From an uncultured Treponema sp. (lineage in GTDB: Bacteria; Spirochaetota; Spirochaetia; Treponematales; Treponemataceae): a stretch of 39,096 nucleotides of DNA. The position numbers and the translations under genes were made by a program. The DNA lies in contig CAMVHR010000026.1 of the NCBI GenBank assembly GCA_947167345.1, forward strand, positions 1-39,096, written 5' to 3'. Shown piece after piece: positions 16,650-24,012 of the stretch; the stretch's first letter is position 1, and each line of letters begins with the position of its first letter. The notes under the pieces were generated by a model that saw nothing but the letters and a program-made list of their open reading frames with translations, made no database searches and was not told the origin of the DNA.

Positions 16650-17087
16650 ATGGAATACTCTTTATCTTCTGTAATGGCATTAATATCGCGCATTCATGCA
16701 AATGCCGCTGACTTCACAAACAAGCGACTTTCAGAAAAAGGAAATCTAGTATCTTCTCACGGACACATACTGTTTCTTCTTTCAAAGAATAAGACAATGA
16801 GCATGACCGACATAGCACAGGCAATAAACAGAAATAAATCTACAACAACAGTGCTTATACGAAAACTAAAGGAAGAAGGTCTAATAAAAGAAGAAAACTC
16901 AAAGGAAGATGCAAGAACAAAATACATGTCACTTACTGCAAAAGGAAGAAAATACAACGAACTTACATCGGGTATTTCTCAGGACCTGATTACTGTATGC
17001 TACAAAAACTTTTCTGAACCACAGAAAAATACATTGCTGGGACTTCTTATAAAACTAAATGAAAACATAGAGAATAGTTTGAAATAA
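16650..17087 (+). CDS. MarR-family transcriptional regulator
   Basis: A 145-residue dimeric winged-helix regulator. The DNA-binding core is MSMTDIAQAINRNKSTTTVLIRKLKEEGLI (about residues 50-80), followed by the wing SKEDARTKYMSLTAKGRKY; the flanking helices fit the MarR dimerisation region. It precedes the BMP/nucleoside ABC operon by 54 bp. An 18-bp sequence with inverted half-sites occurs twice, once over its own last codons and once in the promoter of the next gene, so it probably represses that operon. Whether it also controls its own promoter or the divergent membrane-protein gene is not shown. Its start may be leaderless. The ligand is unknown; a nucleoside or purine would suit the context. 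Confidence 0.92.
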   Translation: MEYSLSSVMALISRIHANAADFTNKRLSEKGNLVSSHGHILFLLSKNKTMSMTDIAQAINRNKSTTTVLIRKLKEEGLIKEENSKEDARTKYMSLTAKGRKYNELTSGISQDLITVCYKNFSEPQKNTLLGLLIKLNENIENSLK

Positions 17088-17118
17088 AACTATTGACATT
17101 AGTTTGAAATAAAACTAT
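17074..17118. promoter_or_regulatory. Twin operator-like palindromes at the nucleoside-transporter promoter
   Basis: The 18-mer TAGTTTGAAATAAAACTA occurs at 17075-17092 and 17100-17117. Each copy has 6-7-bp inverted arms (tagttt/aaacta) around a 6-bp centre. The centres are 25 bp apart. Copy 1 sits just before the -35; copy 2 fills the spacer and enters the -10. This is a classic repressor arrangement and most likely a MarR-protein site. Confidence 0.75.
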
Positions 17119-17121
17119 ATT
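17093..17121 (+). promoter_or_regulatory. Promoter of the BMP-lipoprotein ABC operon
   Basis: A consensus TTGACA (17093-17098), an exact 17-bp spacer, and TATATT (17116-17121), 20 bp before the ATG. The predicted leader is only about 14 nt and includes GAGG (17131-17134). Confidence 0.8.
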
Positions 17122-17141
17122 TCTGTCTCAGAGGTTCAACA

Positions 17142-18185
17142 ATGAAATTCAATTATAGAAATTCTACAATTATTTCAGCACTCATTGCAGCAGCAATGTG
17201 TGCATTTACATTTACAGGCTGCAGTAAGAAAACAGAAGAAAAAGCTCCGTCAATTGCAGTATTCATCCCTGGAATCATGGCAGACTCCCCTACATATGCA
17301 CATGTAGCAGAGGGAGTACAAGAAGCAGTAGATACATACAACGCATCTGTTTCAGATGAAAAGCAGAAAGCTCAGCTTTACATAATGGAAGCTGGAACAA
17401 ACCAATCGGAATGGAGTACAAAGCTCACAGCCCTTACAGCAACAGGCCAGTATGACGTAATCATTTCTTCAAATCCGTCACTACCTGAAATTGCAGAACC
17501 GATTACAAAGCAGTTTCCAAATCAAAAATACATATTCCTTGATGCACAGCTTGAAAACAACCAGAGCATCTACACAGTAAGCTACAATCAGAGAGATCAG
17601 GCATATCTTTCTGGTTACATTGCAGGACTCTATTCAAAGAGCCATAAGGTAGGTCTTGTAGCCGCACAGGAATACCCAATAATGAACAATATTCTTTATC
17701 CATACTTTGCAAAAGGAGCTGCTGACGCATACAGCGGCACAAGCTGTGATTTCAGAATTGTAGGCAACTGGTATGACGCTTCAAAAGGTGCAGAAATTAC
17801 AGACGCACTTGTTTCAGCGGGAGTTGATGTAGTTCTTCCTATTTGCGGAGGAGCTTCACAGGGAGTAATATCTTCAGCACGAGAACATGGAATTCACATT
17901 GTATGGTTTGATGAAAACGGATTTAAAAAAGCCCCTGGCGTAATCATTTCATGCTGCATGACAAAACAGGCTTTTGCCGCAAACGAAGCCGTAAGTCAGT
18001 ATTTGAAAGGAGAAACTCCTTGGGGAACAACAAAAATAGTCGGAATGAAAGACGGCTATGCTGAATACTTTGAATCTGATCCAGCCTATAAAGAAGCTGT
18101 TCCAGAAGCCATAAGAAACAAGATGTCAGAACTCATTGCATCAATAAAAGACGGAAGCTTTGAACTGCCACAATCTTTAAACTGA
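17142..18185 (+). CDS. BMP-family substrate-binding lipoprotein (PnrA/TmpC-like, nucleoside ABC transporter)
   Basis: A periplasmic-face lipoprotein that captures the substrate, likely nucleosides by family, for the ABC transporter encoded downstream. The signal peptide ends in the lipobox FTGC (Cys27). The mature protein shows BMP-family hallmarks: IAVFIPGIMADSPTYAHVAEGV, then DVIISSNPSLPEIAEPITKQFPNQ, YIFLDAQ, YNQRDQAYLSGYIAGLYSKS and DVVLPICGGASQG. T. pallidum PnrA/TmpC is the well-known spirochaete relative. It is the first gene of a four-gene operon under a consensus promoter overlaid by twin MarR-type operators. The length of 347 residues is typical. Confidence 0.92.
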   Translation: MKFNYRNSTIISALIAAAMCAFTFTGCSKKTEEKAPSIAVFIPGIMADSPTYAHVAEGVQEAVDTYNASVSDEKQKAQLYIMEAGTNQSEWSTKLTALTATGQYDVIISSNPSLPEIAEPITKQFPNQKYIFLDAQLENNQSIYTVSYNQRDQAYLSGYIAGLYSKSHKVGLVAAQEYPIMNNILYPYFAKGAADAYSGTSCDFRIVGNWYDASKGAEITDALVSAGVDVVLPICGGASQGVISSAREHGIHIVWFDENGFKKAPGVIISCCMTKQAFAANEAVSQYLKGETPWGTTKIVGMKDGYAEYFESDPAYKEAVPEAIRNKMSELIASIKDGSFELPQSLN

Positions 18186-18195
18186 TAAAACAGAC

Positions 18196-19596
18196 ATGAC
18201 AATACAGACGCAGAATCTTACAAAAAAATATACACTCAAAACAGCTCTGGAAAATGCATCGCTTACATTCCAGTCTGGTAAGATTCATGCTCTTGTTGGT
18301 GAAAATGGAGCTGGAAAATCCACTCTAGCAAAAATCCTAGCTGGAGACATAGCTCCATCATCAGGCAAAATTTTTCTGGACGGCAGAGAAATCTCATTCA
18401 AATCTGCAAAAGATTCCTTAAATGCAGGAATTGTACTGATACACCAGAGACCACTTCTTGCATCCAAGCTTTCGGCAAAAGAAAACATCATACTTAAATT
18501 TCCAAAGCTCATGTATGCAAATAAAGAGCAGCTGTACATGTTAAAAGCAACATGGACACCAAATCTGAATCTTGATTCCTACGTAAGAGATTTGGGGGGT
18601 AACATGCGTTTTTATGTTTCTCTTTTAGGTTCACTGATGCGAAAACCTGCATGCTTAATACTAGATGAGCCGTCAGCCTTTCTGGACATGGAAGAACGAA
18701 AGAGGCTGTATAGGAACCTGCGCAAACTTGCAGACAAAGGAACTACTGTAATAATAATCACCCACAGTACAGAAGAAGCGCTTTCCTACACAGACAGTGT
18801 AAGCCTATTGCATGAAGGCTCTTTAGTAAAACAATTTGAAACACCTCTGGAATACAGGAAACATCTTGAAAGTCAGAATGCAAATAAAAAAGACATTCCG
18901 AGCATTTCTTTCAGTACAAAAAGAAAGATCTGTCTTGAAATAAAGGATGCTTCTTCACGACCAAAGAACAGACCTGCATTATTGAATGTAAACATAAAAG
19001 TTCATTACGGAGAAATAACAAGCATACTTGGACTAAAAGAAGCTGCAAGCGACACTCTTGAAGATCTTGTCACAGGGATGGACTGTTCATACTCTAAAGG
19101 AAGTGTAATTTTTACGGCTCCAAACGGAACAGAAACATCAATGAATATTGCAAAAGGACAATACAGCACGGCTTTTCTTCGTTCTCACAAGACAGCAATA
19201 ATTCCGTCTGACAAAACTTTCAGGGCATCAAACCCAAACCTTACGATAGAACAGATGATGAGCGTATACCAAAAGAAAACATCAGAAAAAAACATACAGG
19301 AACTAATAGAAAAGGCACATGTTAACATCACACAAAACGAATATGCCTATAATTTGAGCGGAGGTATGCTCCAAAGGCTGATTCTTGAAAGGGAACTTGC
19401 CATTGACCCCGATTTGCTCATATTATGTAATCCAATGCATGGACTTGACATACAGGCTCAGTTTAGCCTTTGTGAACGACTTTCAACGCTTGCTCAGCAG
19501 GGAAAGGCAATACTCATCACAGGAGCATCAGACTTTCCGCTTTCACTATGCCAAAACATATATAGGCTTGAAGGAGGCATTACTTATCATGAATAA
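18196..19596 (+). CDS. ABC transporter ATP-binding protein with two nucleotide-binding domains (nucleoside/simple-sugar type)
   Basis: The cytoplasmic ATPase of the BMP transporter, 466 residues (relatives usually ~500-510). NBD1 has Walker A GENGAGKST (~residues 34-42), a Q-loop (LIHQRP) and Walker B LILDEPSAFLD, but a poor signature (LGGNMRF for LSVGxxQ) and a shortened segment before it. NBD2 has a degenerate Walker A (GLKEAASDTL), as usual for this family, with a good signature LSGGMLQR and a Walker B-like LLILCNPMHGLD. The pattern matches dual-NBD nucleoside/ribose importers in which one half is catalytically weak. It starts 10 bp after the lipoprotein gene, and its last codons overlap the first permease. 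Confidence 0.9.
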   Translation: MTIQTQNLTKKYTLKTALENASLTFQSGKIHALVGENGAGKSTLAKILAGDIAPSSGKIFLDGREISFKSAKDSLNAGIVLIHQRPLLASKLSAKENIILKFPKLMYANKEQLYMLKATWTPNLNLDSYVRDLGGNMRFYVSLLGSLMRKPACLILDEPSAFLDMEERKRLYRNLRKLADKGTTVIIITHSTEEALSYTDSVSLLHEGSLVKQFETPLEYRKHLESQNANKKDIPSISFSTKRKICLEIKDASSRPKNRPALLNVNIKVHYGEITSILGLKEAASDTLEDLVTGMDCSYSKGSVIFTAPNGTETSMNIAKGQYSTAFLRSHKTAIIPSDKTFRASNPNLTIEQMMSVYQKKTSEKNIQELIEKAHVNITQNEYAYNLSGGMLQRLILERELAIDPDLLILCNPMHGLDIQAQFSLCERLSTLAQQGKAILITGASDFPLSLCQNIYRLEGGITYHE

Positions 19597-20569
19597 AAGT
19601 TTTGTTTCACCATTACTAGGAATAGCAAGCTGCATTATTATAATACTTTTTTGTGCGTCAAATCCGATTGAAACGCTACAAAGTCTTTTTACAGATACAT
19701 TTACATCAAAATACTACTTTGGAAACATGCTGAACACAGCAGGGTTCCTTATGATTGCAGGAACAGGTGCTGCAATTGCAATAAGAAGCGGAAACATGAA
19801 TCTTGGTGGAGAAGGACAGGTTTACATTGGAGGTTTTACAGGGTGCTTAATTCTTAATACACTTAAGCTTCCATCGTTTCTAGCATTCTTTACAGCCATG
19901 ATTGCAAGCATGGCAACTGGTGCTATCATGGCAACATTTTCAGCACTGCTAAAAGAATTGAGGGGTGCAAAAGTACTTTTGACAACATTTCTACTTTCTG
20001 CAGCAATAATTCCAATAATAGACGGTCTCATTACAGCCTCAAAAACAAGTTCCTCAACTAACATGCTTGCACTTCCCTACATAAGCGACAGTTACAAGAT
20101 GAAACAGCTTTTGCCGCCTTCACCGCTTACATATTCATTTGCAGCAGCAGTCATAATCTGCATTATATTCTGGAATATTTTTTACAAAACAGAATTCGGC
20201 AGGAAAATGTACATTTGGGGAACAGCACCTCTATTTGCAAAATACTGCGGATATTCTTCCACTGTCAATTCCTATGCGTCATTAGCCTTATCAGGTGCAC
20301 TTCATGCACTTACAGGCTTTTTTGCGGTTACGGGAACATATTACACATGTCACAAAGGTTTTTATGCAAATATGGGCTGGAATGCTTTGAATGTCGCATT
20401 GATAGCGAAATCAAATCCTCTAATGGCAATACCTGTATCTGTCATTCTGTCATGGATTTTTACATCAGCATCAAGAGTGTCTCTTACGCAAGGTTTCAAT
20501 TTTGACATTGCAGGAATTGTTCAAGGTGTAATTCTATTTTCAATAGCGCTTCCAAAACGGAGGTCATAA
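19589..20569 (+). CDS. ABC transporter permease 1 (BPD_transp_2 family, nucleoside type)
   Basis: An integral-membrane channel subunit. I start at the ATG at 19589 (MNKSFVSPLLGIASCIIIIL), which overlaps the ATPase stop by 8 bp and has an AAGGAGG 12 nt upstream. The same frame is open far upstream inside the ATPase gene, but that part is not coding. The 326-residue protein has about nine hydrophobic segments and the family loop IAIRSGNMNLGGEGQVYIGG near residues 63-82 (compare INIGLEGQM in relatives). Its stop shares the sequence TAATG with the second permease start. It pairs with permease 2 to form the transmembrane domain. Confidence 0.9.
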   Translation: MNKSFVSPLLGIASCIIIILFCASNPIETLQSLFTDTFTSKYYFGNMLNTAGFLMIAGTGAAIAIRSGNMNLGGEGQVYIGGFTGCLILNTLKLPSFLAFFTAMIASMATGAIMATFSALLKELRGAKVLLTTFLLSAAIIPIIDGLITASKTSSSTNMLALPYISDSYKMKQLLPPSPLTYSFAAAVIICIIFWNIFYKTEFGRKMYIWGTAPLFAKYCGYSSTVNSYASLALSGALHALTGFFAVTGTYYTCHKGFYANMGWNALNVALIAKSNPLMAIPVSVILSWIFTSASRVSLTQGFNFDIAGIVQGVILFSIALPKRRS

Positions 20570-21402
20570 TGAATTCTGTTTTTTCCATAATGCACATTGC
20601 AGCCCCACTATTACTTGTAACAATGGGAGCATTGATAAGTGAATATGCAGGAAGAATGGCAATGTTTCTGGAATGTTTAATCAATATAGGAGCATTCTTC
20701 TGCTATGCATTTACAGTTGCAACTGGAAATCTTTTCTTCGGTATGGTTCTTTCAGTCTTATGCTGCACGGCAACAGTTACAGCATTTGAAAGAATTGCTT
20801 CACATTATAAAGCAAACATGTTTCTTGTCTCGCTGGCAATGAATATGCTTTTTGCATCTCTTGCAACTTTATTTTCTGCAATATTTTTCGAGACACGGGG
20901 AGTATTGTATAGCCAGACGTTTTTGTTCAATGCAAAAACAGTCAGAATGACTACAACAATAATATGTTACATATTGTCATTTGCACAGATTGCAATGCTT
21001 CACTTTACGACATTGGGTCTTACACTCCGTGTGACAGGCAGCGATGCAGAAATGATTAATGCACAAGGGAAGTCTGCTGCCTTATATAGAACTATATCAT
21101 GGATTTTTGCAGCAGCAGACGGAGCTTTATGCGGCTGCATACTGGCGGCTCGTCTTTCATCGTATGTTCCTGGCATGGCATCTGGCAGAGGGTGGACGGC
21201 ACTGGCAGCAGTATTTTTGGGCAAAAAGCATCCTGCAATCGTAGTAGTTGCAGTAGCAGTTTTTGCACTTGCAGAATATGCAGGTTCAAACATTCAGAAC
21301 ATCCAGATGTTCAAGGATATTCCATCATCCATTTTGCTGTCTTTACCCTACCTCATTTCGCTCATATTGATTATAATTATTCCACAGAAGAAGGAAGTAT
21401 AA
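20569..21402 (+). CDS. ABC transporter permease 2 (BPD_transp_2 family, nucleoside type)
   Basis: The second membrane subunit, 277 residues, with hydrophobic segments throughout and the family features MAMFLECLINIGAFFCYAFT near the start (compare NIGLEG), LRVTGSDAEMINAQGKSAALYRTISW (the conserved cytoplasmic loop) and ASGRGWTALAAVFLGKKHP near the end. It overlaps permease 1 by 1 bp. Directly after its stop is a sequence repeated upstream of the SMP-30 gene 2.6 kb away, so the region after this operon has been rearranged. No terminator hairpin with a U-tract is visible after the operon. Confidence 0.9.
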   Translation: MNSVFSIMHIAAPLLLVTMGALISEYAGRMAMFLECLINIGAFFCYAFTVATGNLFFGMVLSVLCCTATVTAFERIASHYKANMFLVSLAMNMLFASLATLFSAIFFETRGVLYSQTFLFNAKTVRMTTTIICYILSFAQIAMLHFTTLGLTLRVTGSDAEMINAQGKSAALYRTISWIFAAADGALCGCILAARLSSYVPGMASGRGWTALAAVFLGKKHPAIVVVAVAVFALAEYAGSNIQNIQMFKDIPSSILLSLPYLISLILIIIIPQKKEV

Positions 21403-21415
21403 TTATATGAATAAA
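21396..21415 (+). repeat. Direct repeat DR1, left copy (20 bp)
   Basis: AGTATAATTATATGAATAAA, identical to 24013-24032. It spans the permease 2 stop codon and an ATG-AAT-AAA start-like sequence; the right copy is the start region of the SMP-30 gene. Confidence 0.8.
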
Positions 21416-21443
21416 AGATGGAAAGCTTCTGTATTCCATTGAT
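21408..21443 (+). pseudogene. Possible stub of an SMP-30 gene 5' end
   Basis: Reads MNKRWKASVFH then stop. The SMP-30 gene begins MNKAELVFYAG after the same 20-bp sequence; KA(S)VFH against KA(EL)VFY also aligns at the DNA level (gct..gtattccat against gca..gtattttac). It looks like a truncated duplicate left by an insertion, but it is short. Confidence 0.4.
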
Positions 21444-21467
21444 TTTTTGTGCCTTTGATTATATAAT
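21439..21467 (+). promoter_or_regulatory. Candidate promoter of the ATPase_2 gene
   Basis: TTGATT (21439-21444), a 17-bp spacer, TATAAT (21462-21467). The -10 is embedded in the left arm of the 20-bp dyad. Confidence 0.55.
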
Positions 21468-21507
21468 GGTAATTAATTTAACAGCCATTAAATTAATTAC
21501 CATTATA
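21462..21507. repeat. Perfect 20-bp inverted repeat upstream of the ATPase gene
   Basis: Arms 21462-21481 (tataatggtaattaatttaa) and 21488-21507 are exact reverse complements, with the 6-nt loop cagcca. No U-tract follows on either strand. Because the left arm contains the -10 and the likely start site, a DNA operator is more likely than an RNA hairpin. No dedicated regulator adjoins it. Confidence 0.8.
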
Positions 21508-21528
21508 AAAAAAATAAAGGAGTAAGAC

Positions 21529-22842
21529 ATGGAAAAATTTTATGACAGAAAAAAGGAACTTCAAACTCTTTTGCAAATAGAAAAACAGTCAAAAACAAAC
21601 GCATGTTTTACAGTAATTACAGGTCGCAGACGTATTGGAAAAACAAAACTCATAAAAAATTTTATAGCTGATAAAAAAAGTGCATATCTTTTTACAACAC
21701 GCAATGCAGAAAAAACTCTGTGCTCATACTGGCAAAAAATACTAGAAGAAAGCATAGGATTAAAAATCTTTGGAACTGTCGAAAAACTTTCTGATCTTTT
21801 TGAACAGATAATGATTTATTCAAAAGACCATTCTTTTACACTTGTAATAGATGAATTTCAGGATATTGACTATATAAATAAATCTTTTTTCAGTCAAATG
21901 CAAAATACATGGGACAGCCTAAAAGCTTCTTCCAAAATCAACTTGATAGTATGCGGTTCAATATATTCCCTCATGGCAAAAATTTTCAAAGATGAAAAAG
22001 AGCCGCTATTCGGAAGATCAACTCACAGCATTCATTTAAAGCCATTCACTCCATCAGTCGTAAAAGAAATTCTTAAAGACTTCAATCCAAAATTCAAATC
22101 AGAAGACTTACTCTGCCTGTATATGCTTTCTGGAGGAGTTGCAAAATACATATTTCTATTAATGTACGCTGGAGCAACTACAAAGCAAAAGATGCTAGAT
22201 TGTGTATGTAATATGGCATCACCTTTTTTAACTGATGGACGTGACATTCTGATTAGCGAAATTGGAAAAGATTATGGAATATATTTTTCAATTCTACAGG
22301 CAATAGCAACAGGTCATACAGCTCAAAATGAGATTGACTCAATCATCCAGAAAAACACAGGCGCATATTTACAAAACCTTCAAAAAGTTTTTGGCATTAC
22401 AGAACAAATTCGACCATTACTTTCAAAATCAGAAAGCAGAAATGCGCGCTGGCAGATTGCAGATGAATATATGCATTTTTATTTTAGTTTCCTTTACTCA
22501 CATCAAGATTTAATTGAGCTTGGAAATTATGACATGCTAAAACAGTTTATACTTCGCAATTATGAGACTTTTACAGGAAAAATACTTGAACGATATTTTA
22601 CAGCAAAGCTTGAGGAAGAAGGCAACTTTACAAAAATTGGCGGATGGTGGGACAAAAAATCCAATAACGAAATTGACATAATAACAATAAATGAATTACA
22701 AAAAAATTGCCAAATTTATGAAGTTAAACGTCAGAAAAACAAAATCAAGCTTGATAAGCTTGAAGAAAAAGCCCAAATCTTCATGCAGAACTTAAACGGT
22801 TATGCATATAATATTCAAGGCTTTTCAATGGAAGATATGTAG
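21529..22842 (+). CDS. ATP-binding protein of the archaeal ATPase family (ATPase_2) with C-terminal DUF234 nuclease-like domain
   Basis: An AAA/STAND-like ATPase of the family PF01637 plus DUF234 (PF03008), common in archaea and gut anaerobes and of unknown role. Walker A is GRRRIGKTKL (about residues 32-41), Walker B LVIDEFQDI (~105-113), and a sensor-like LIVCGSIYSLM follows. The middle (about 235-300) is winged-helix-like. The C-terminus has a PD-(D/E)XK-type pattern, NEIDII...IYEVKRQ (about residues 383-402), suggesting a nuclease-like fold. The ATG is preceded by AAGGAG. It has its own promoter within a 20-bp-arm dyad. A 37-bp piece of this gene (residues 259-271) is repeated, with one mismatch, at 24879-24915. 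Confidence 0.9.
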   Translation: MEKFYDRKKELQTLLQIEKQSKTNACFTVITGRRRIGKTKLIKNFIADKKSAYLFTTRNAEKTLCSYWQKILEESIGLKIFGTVEKLSDLFEQIMIYSKDHSFTLVIDEFQDIDYINKSFFSQMQNTWDSLKASSKINLIVCGSIYSLMAKIFKDEKEPLFGRSTHSIHLKPFTPSVVKEILKDFNPKFKSEDLLCLYMLSGGVAKYIFLLMYAGATTKQKMLDCVCNMASPFLTDGRDILISEIGKDYGIYFSILQAIATGHTAQNEIDSIIQKNTGAYLQNLQKVFGITEQIRPLLSKSESRNARWQIADEYMHFYFSFLYSHQDLIELGNYDMLKQFILRNYETFTGKILERYFTAKLEEEGNFTKIGGWWDKKSNNEIDIITINELQKNCQIYEVKRQKNKIKLDKLEEKAQIFMQNLNGYAYNIQGFSMEDM

Positions 22843-22844
22843 TA

Positions 22845-22872
22845 TCTGCTGAAAAAGTTTATTTTCCGCAGA
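22845..22872 (+). terminator. Hairpin after the ATPase gene (weak terminator candidate)
   Basis: tctgctgaaaa (22845-22855) and ttttccgcaga (22862-22872) form an 11-bp stem with one mismatch and a 6-nt loop, starting 3 bp after the stop codon. Only a poor T-rich stretch follows. Confidence 0.45.
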
Positions 22873-22898
22873 CAGTATTTACTTCAATTCCTACATTT

Positions 22899-23063
22899 TT
22901 TGCACCATATAGCACACGCATTTGCAATATAGCAGGAACACAGAGTTGCGGCAGATAAAGAACATCAACGTTGCAATTTACTACAACATAGACTTGCGGT
23001 ATATAAAGAACACTCACTTGCGGTATGCCGTAACACAGACTTGCGGCAGAAAAAATCCAAAAA
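22899..23063. repeat. Degenerate ~24-bp tandem repeat array (about seven units)
   Basis: Units begin at 22899, 22921, 22945, 22970, 22993, 23017 and 23040 (spacings 22, 24, 25, 23, 24, 23). The best units read CTTGCGGTATATAAAGAACA; the core (N)TTGCGGYA is clear in four, and the others have TTGCAnnA/T. Many units end in ACACAGA or ACATAGA. The array fills most of the 307-bp gap between the ATPase and HU-like genes. Non-uniform spacing breaks any reading frame, so it is a DNA-level repeat, possibly a protein-binding array. It is not a CRISPR: there are no unique spacers. Confidence 0.7.
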
Positions 23064-23149
23064 TCAAGTTTAATCTACATTTTTGCACGTTTAAATATGT
23101 TAGCTTATTCCTAGACAAGGTTGAACACCTTAGTCTAAGGAGTTTTATA

Positions 23150-23914
23150 ATGACAAATATTGACACAAAGCGCGAGACAAATTTCGCAGTAACCCTTACA
23201 CCATGCCACTTCAAGGAAAATACTTACATTGCGCATGTTCCAAGAAGAACTGTAACAACAGATCAGATTCTAGATCTTGTTACAGCACACAATCAGGGCA
23301 TAGACCGCTATCAGGTTGCACATGCAATGGAACTTTTAAAAAAAGAAATTCTTGAACAGGCAGAACTGGGTTTTTCTGTGGACATCCTTGAAATCTGCAA
23401 GCTGTACATTGCCCCTCTAAGCAGCGTAACATCACTGACACCAGAATCTGAATCAGTAGCGGGCTTTGAAGCACGCTTTGCAGTGAATGACAGGCTTCGT
23501 GAAAGACTTAAGGGCATGTCGGCAACTGTGTCGGCAATTGTAGACAATGCTCCACAAATCAGTCAGATTGAAAATCCTATTGCAAAGGATGCAAGCGAAA
23601 AACAAATATTAAAGGCAACCTTCAGCGCACGTATTACCGGTAAAAAGCTGAAGGTAGAAGGAGAAAAAGGAGGTGTATTCTTTGTTCCGGCTCTTGAAGA
23701 CGGTTCTTCTTCAACTTCTGAAGATGATTGGATTAAGGTTCCAAACGAGTTTATAACACGCAATACCGACAAATCTTTGGAGTTTATTCTGCCAAGAAAC
23801 ATTGAAGGCGGAAACCGTTATTTCATAGCTGTCCGCACGTCTGCACGAAGAGGCATAGAGCTTAAAAATCCTATTACGGGAATAAGCAAAATTCCTGTAA
23901 CAGTTGCAGAATAG
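23150..23914 (+). CDS. HU/IHF-like DNA-binding domain protein with DUF4469 C-terminal domain
   Basis: I start at the ATG at 23150 because TAAGGAG (23136-23142) precedes it; the frame is open back to 22913, but that part runs through the tandem repeat array. Residues ~1-110 resemble the HU-like fold seen in Bacteroidetes/Spirochaetes proteins (FKENTYIAHVPRRTVTTDQILDLV...ELGFSVDILEICKLYIAP). Residues ~135-254 match the immunoglobulin-like DUF4469 domain (KATFSARITGKKLKVEGEKGGVFFVPA...IKVPNEFITRNTDKSLEFILP). It probably binds or bends DNA; its partners are unknown. The repeat array directly upstream is an obvious candidate target. It is followed by a long dyad and the SMP-30 gene. Confidence 0.82.
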   Translation: MTNIDTKRETNFAVTLTPCHFKENTYIAHVPRRTVTTDQILDLVTAHNQGIDRYQVAHAMELLKKEILEQAELGFSVDILEICKLYIAPLSSVTSLTPESESVAGFEARFAVNDRLRERLKGMSATVSAIVDNAPQISQIENPIAKDASEKQILKATFSARITGKKLKVEGEKGGVFFVPALEDGSSSTSEDDWIKVPNEFITRNTDKSLEFILPRNIEGGNRYFIAVRTSARRGIELKNPITGISKIPVTVAE

Positions 23915-23930
23915 TAAGTCATAATATATT

Positions 23931-23985
23931 GTTTAATCATACACAAATTACTTACGAAAAGTTTTAATTCTGTGTATGATTAAAC
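23931..23985. repeat. Long inverted repeat between the HU-like and SMP-30 genes
   Basis: Arms gtttaatcatacaca (23931-23945) and tgtgtatgattaaac (23971-23985) are perfect over 15 bp. Pairing continues inward (aatta with taatt) after a one-base bulge at 23970. A TATAAT (23989-23994) follows the right arm, so it may be an operator for the SMP-30 gene; it could also act as a weak terminator for the HU-like gene. Confidence 0.7.
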
Positions 23986-24012
23986 TATTATAATTCTTAT
24001 TCATAAGGAGAA

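Noticed and set aside
19385..19588. Long N-terminal extension of permease 1
   Set aside because: It lies inside the ATPase coding region, is not hydrophobic and lacks a ribosome site; the ATG at 19589 has AAGGAGG and starts with a membrane helix.
22899..23063. CRISPR array
   Set aside because: Units are tandem and degenerate, ~24 bp in total, with no unique spacers and no cas genes nearby.
22922..23149. In-frame N-terminal extension of the HU-like protein with apparent 8-residue repeats (N-T-x-L-R-x-I-K)
   Set aside because: The repeat spacing (22-25 bp) is not a multiple of three throughout, so the peptide repeat breaks down; the internal ATG at 23150 has a strong ribosome site and matches the family N-terminus.
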